64,000 nt of DNA, taken from Pomacea canaliculata (Eukaryota > Mollusca > Gastropoda > Architaenioglossa > Ampullariidae). The first letter of the stretch is position 1. Each line of letters begins with the position of its first letter. The notes below the pieces were generated by a model. That model worked only from the letters and a program-made list of their open reading frames with translations. It did not search any database and was not told where the DNA came from. A program made the translations under genes and the position numbers. Positions 62,857 through 64,000 of this stretch are shown here, piece by piece. The DNA is taken from assembly GCF_003073045.1 (NCBI RefSeq), contig NC_037590.1, forward strand, positions 7,971,835 to 8,035,834, read 5' to 3'.

Positions 62857-63081
62857 TAAGGTGACCAGACGTCCCGCATTTGGCGGGACAGTCCCGCTTT
62901 TGATCTCGTGTCCCGCCTGAATATCGGGGGGACGCCCAATGTCCCGCTTTCTGGCTTTCTGGCAAGTCCATCAAATGTCCCGGTTGTCTTTAAAAATCAC
63001 TTTTTTCGGCGTTTTTTGACGGTGACGACACCATCAGCGGCACGTGTCCCGCTTTTGCCCCCGAAACGTCTGGTCACCTTA
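62857..63081. mobile_element. 225-bp hAT-like MITE
   Basis: The ends TAAGGTGACCAGACGT and ACGTCTGGTCACCTTA are perfect 16-bp inverted repeats. CATAAAC flanks both sides (62850-62856 and 63082-63088); counting the ambiguous terminal T the duplication may be 8 bp, as for hAT. Inside are many TCCCGC/GCGGGA words, typical of subterminal transposase-binding repeats. Confidence 0.88.
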
Positions 63082-63799
63082 CATAAACTATATACTTTAA
63101 TTGAATCTAGAGCATCGAAACATTTTGTGAGCTGACACCTGAGAGGTGATGTAAGCGAGGTCGATAGCTCATCGCACCTGACACGTATACTCGAGCTGGC
63201 ACTGGTCTTCATGTAGACCACAATTAAGTACTCTACGAAACTGTATATACACAGTCGATCGTTTTTGATGAACCGCTAATTCAGTCACAAAGGAAATTCT
63301 TCATCTTTTACATTGCGATAAGTCCTTTGAGATGGCGAGTAAGTAAACATGTGTGCTACTTTTGTCGTATTATTGTTGTTTCAGTAGCAGATGTTAGCTT
63401 TTTGTTGTCGTTGCATGGCAAACTCAATAAAACTTTTGAGAACCGTAAATATCAAGAGCTTATCGTTTCCATCAGCGAATTTATGTGCATCATCTGCCTT
63501 TTCTACTAAACTAACATTATCAGGTATTTGATCAGTGTGGTTGTAAACTATCAAGGCACTTGAGTCAGGAACACTTGTAAGTTTTGATAGTTACAGAAAA
63601 AGGTGATTGCTGAGAACTCTAGCAGACGACGTGCTCGTCGTGTGTGACGTGTAACAATAATCTAGCCAATCAGATCACTCCAACTCACTTGGTGCGCCAT
63701 GTTGCAGAACTCGTGGTTCCGGAGAAAGGAACAAAAGCAACCATAGCCTTCCCACTGAGAAGTATCAAGAGGGCCTGGTCGAGACCAGTGGCATACATC

Positions 63800-63880
63800 A
63801 TGTTGGTTGGAGCGGCGGCAGCATTGTGTCTTCTCATCAGTCTGACTTCGGCTGCAAAAGGACCGAAAGTCACTGACAAG
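63800..63880 (+). CDS. First exon of a third ER cyclophilin, cut by the window end
   Basis: The ATG at 63800 opens MLVGAAAALCLLISLTSAA, a clear signal sequence, followed by KGPKVTDK and the donor GTGAGT at 63881. KKGPKVTVK is the segment just before the catalytic domain in vertebrate cyclophilin B, and the phase-0 splice after K matches exon 1 of copies 1 and 2. The frame is open upstream to an ATG at 63644, which would give a longer, basic N-terminus (SIKRAWSRPVAYI) and a signal-anchor; I prefer the start that yields a normal signal peptide. This is the best candidate in the cluster for the true cyclophilin B orthologue. Confidence 0.75.
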
Positions 63881-63973
63881 GTGAGTATTTAATAGTCTGC
63901 ACTGTTTGCAAACTTGCGTGAAGAAATACAAATTATAGTACATATAATACATATCAAAGGTCTTATGGGTCTT

Positions 63974-64000
63974 CAGCAGCCGACTCGCTAAGGCGGACTT
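63974..64000 (+). mobile_element. Possible start of a tRNA-derived SINE at the window edge
   Basis: CAGCCGACTCGCTAAGGCGG resembles a tRNA 5' end with an A box (10 of 11 positions of TRGYNNARNNG). The rest is outside the window, so a real tRNA gene cannot be excluded. Confidence 0.25.

Larger units (their letters stand above)
60100..63640. other. Intergenic region between cyclophilin copies 2 and 3
   Basis: AT-rich sequence without a supported gene. It contains a CA microsatellite (60682-60704), T-rich tracts near 61660-61725, a GTG run near 62145-62167, a 53-bp near-palindrome and a hAT-like MITE. The reading frame at 62908-63135 lies almost wholly within the MITE and is not a gene. Confidence 0.65.

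Noticed and set aside
62908-63135. 75-codon plus-strand reading frame
   Set aside because: It is almost entirely inside the hAT-like MITE, and its open frame follows from the TCCCGC repeats.

Overview
This is a eukaryotic, intron-rich window. It most likely comes from a mollusc, perhaps a gastropod. That placement is an inference: it rests on a giant scavenger-receptor gene, an uncharacterised nuclease-helicase gene of a kind I recall from molluscs and amphioxus, moderate to high AT content, many microsatellites and several small DNA transposons. No bacterial or organellar features are present.

Layout. (1) 1582-23759, plus strand: the 3' part of one very large gene coding for 26 scavenger receptor cysteine-rich (SRCR) domains, then a Thr/Pro/Ser-rich stalk, one membrane span and a short cytoplasmic tail with two NPxY motifs. 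Its 5' end lies left of the window. The array has hidden order: a special domain type recurs at exactly every third position (domains 2, 5, 8, 11, 14, 17, 20, 23). The 24 inner domains are therefore eight three-domain units, bracketed by two canonical SRCR domains. (2) 24.6-43.1 kb, minus strand: a class I Rab11-FIP-like gene with the order C2, Sec5-like IPT/TIG, Rab11-binding domain, followed by what may be a 7 kb 3' UTR. It converges on the SRCR gene and faces UBL7 head to head across about 200 bp. (3) 43181-44166, plus strand: an intronless UBL7 (ubiquitin-like plus UBA) gene. (4) 46146-51341, minus strand: a six-exon gene for a NERD-like nuclease fused to a UvrD-like SF1 helicase. (5) 53.4 kb to the right edge, plus strand: three tandem ER-type cyclophilin genes, two complete and a third cut by the window end.

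Mobile elements are small non-autonomous DNA transposons. Four have clear ends: an 80-bp hAT element with a perfect 8-bp target duplication, a 225-bp hAT-like element, a 290-bp pogo/Tigger-like element and a 146-bp foldback element flanked by TTAA. Weaker calls are a hAT fragment, a LINE tail and tRNA-SINE pieces.

A recurring oddity is single-base indels inside otherwise well-conserved exons: nine in the SRCR gene, two in the Rab11-FIP gene, and one each in UBL7, the nuclease-helicase gene and the second cyclophilin. Exon-length arithmetic returns to frame after one base per site. I read these as probable assembly errors rather than decay, but sequence alone cannot prove it.

How the genes relate: no operon-like logic is expected. 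Cell-surface pattern recognition (SRCR), recycling-endosome traffic (Rab11-FIP), ubiquitin shuttling (UBL7), a possible nucleic-acid defence enzyme (nuclease-helicase) and ER folding (cyclophilins) sit side by side. The shared promoter and the cyclophilin tandem are the only structural links I can see.
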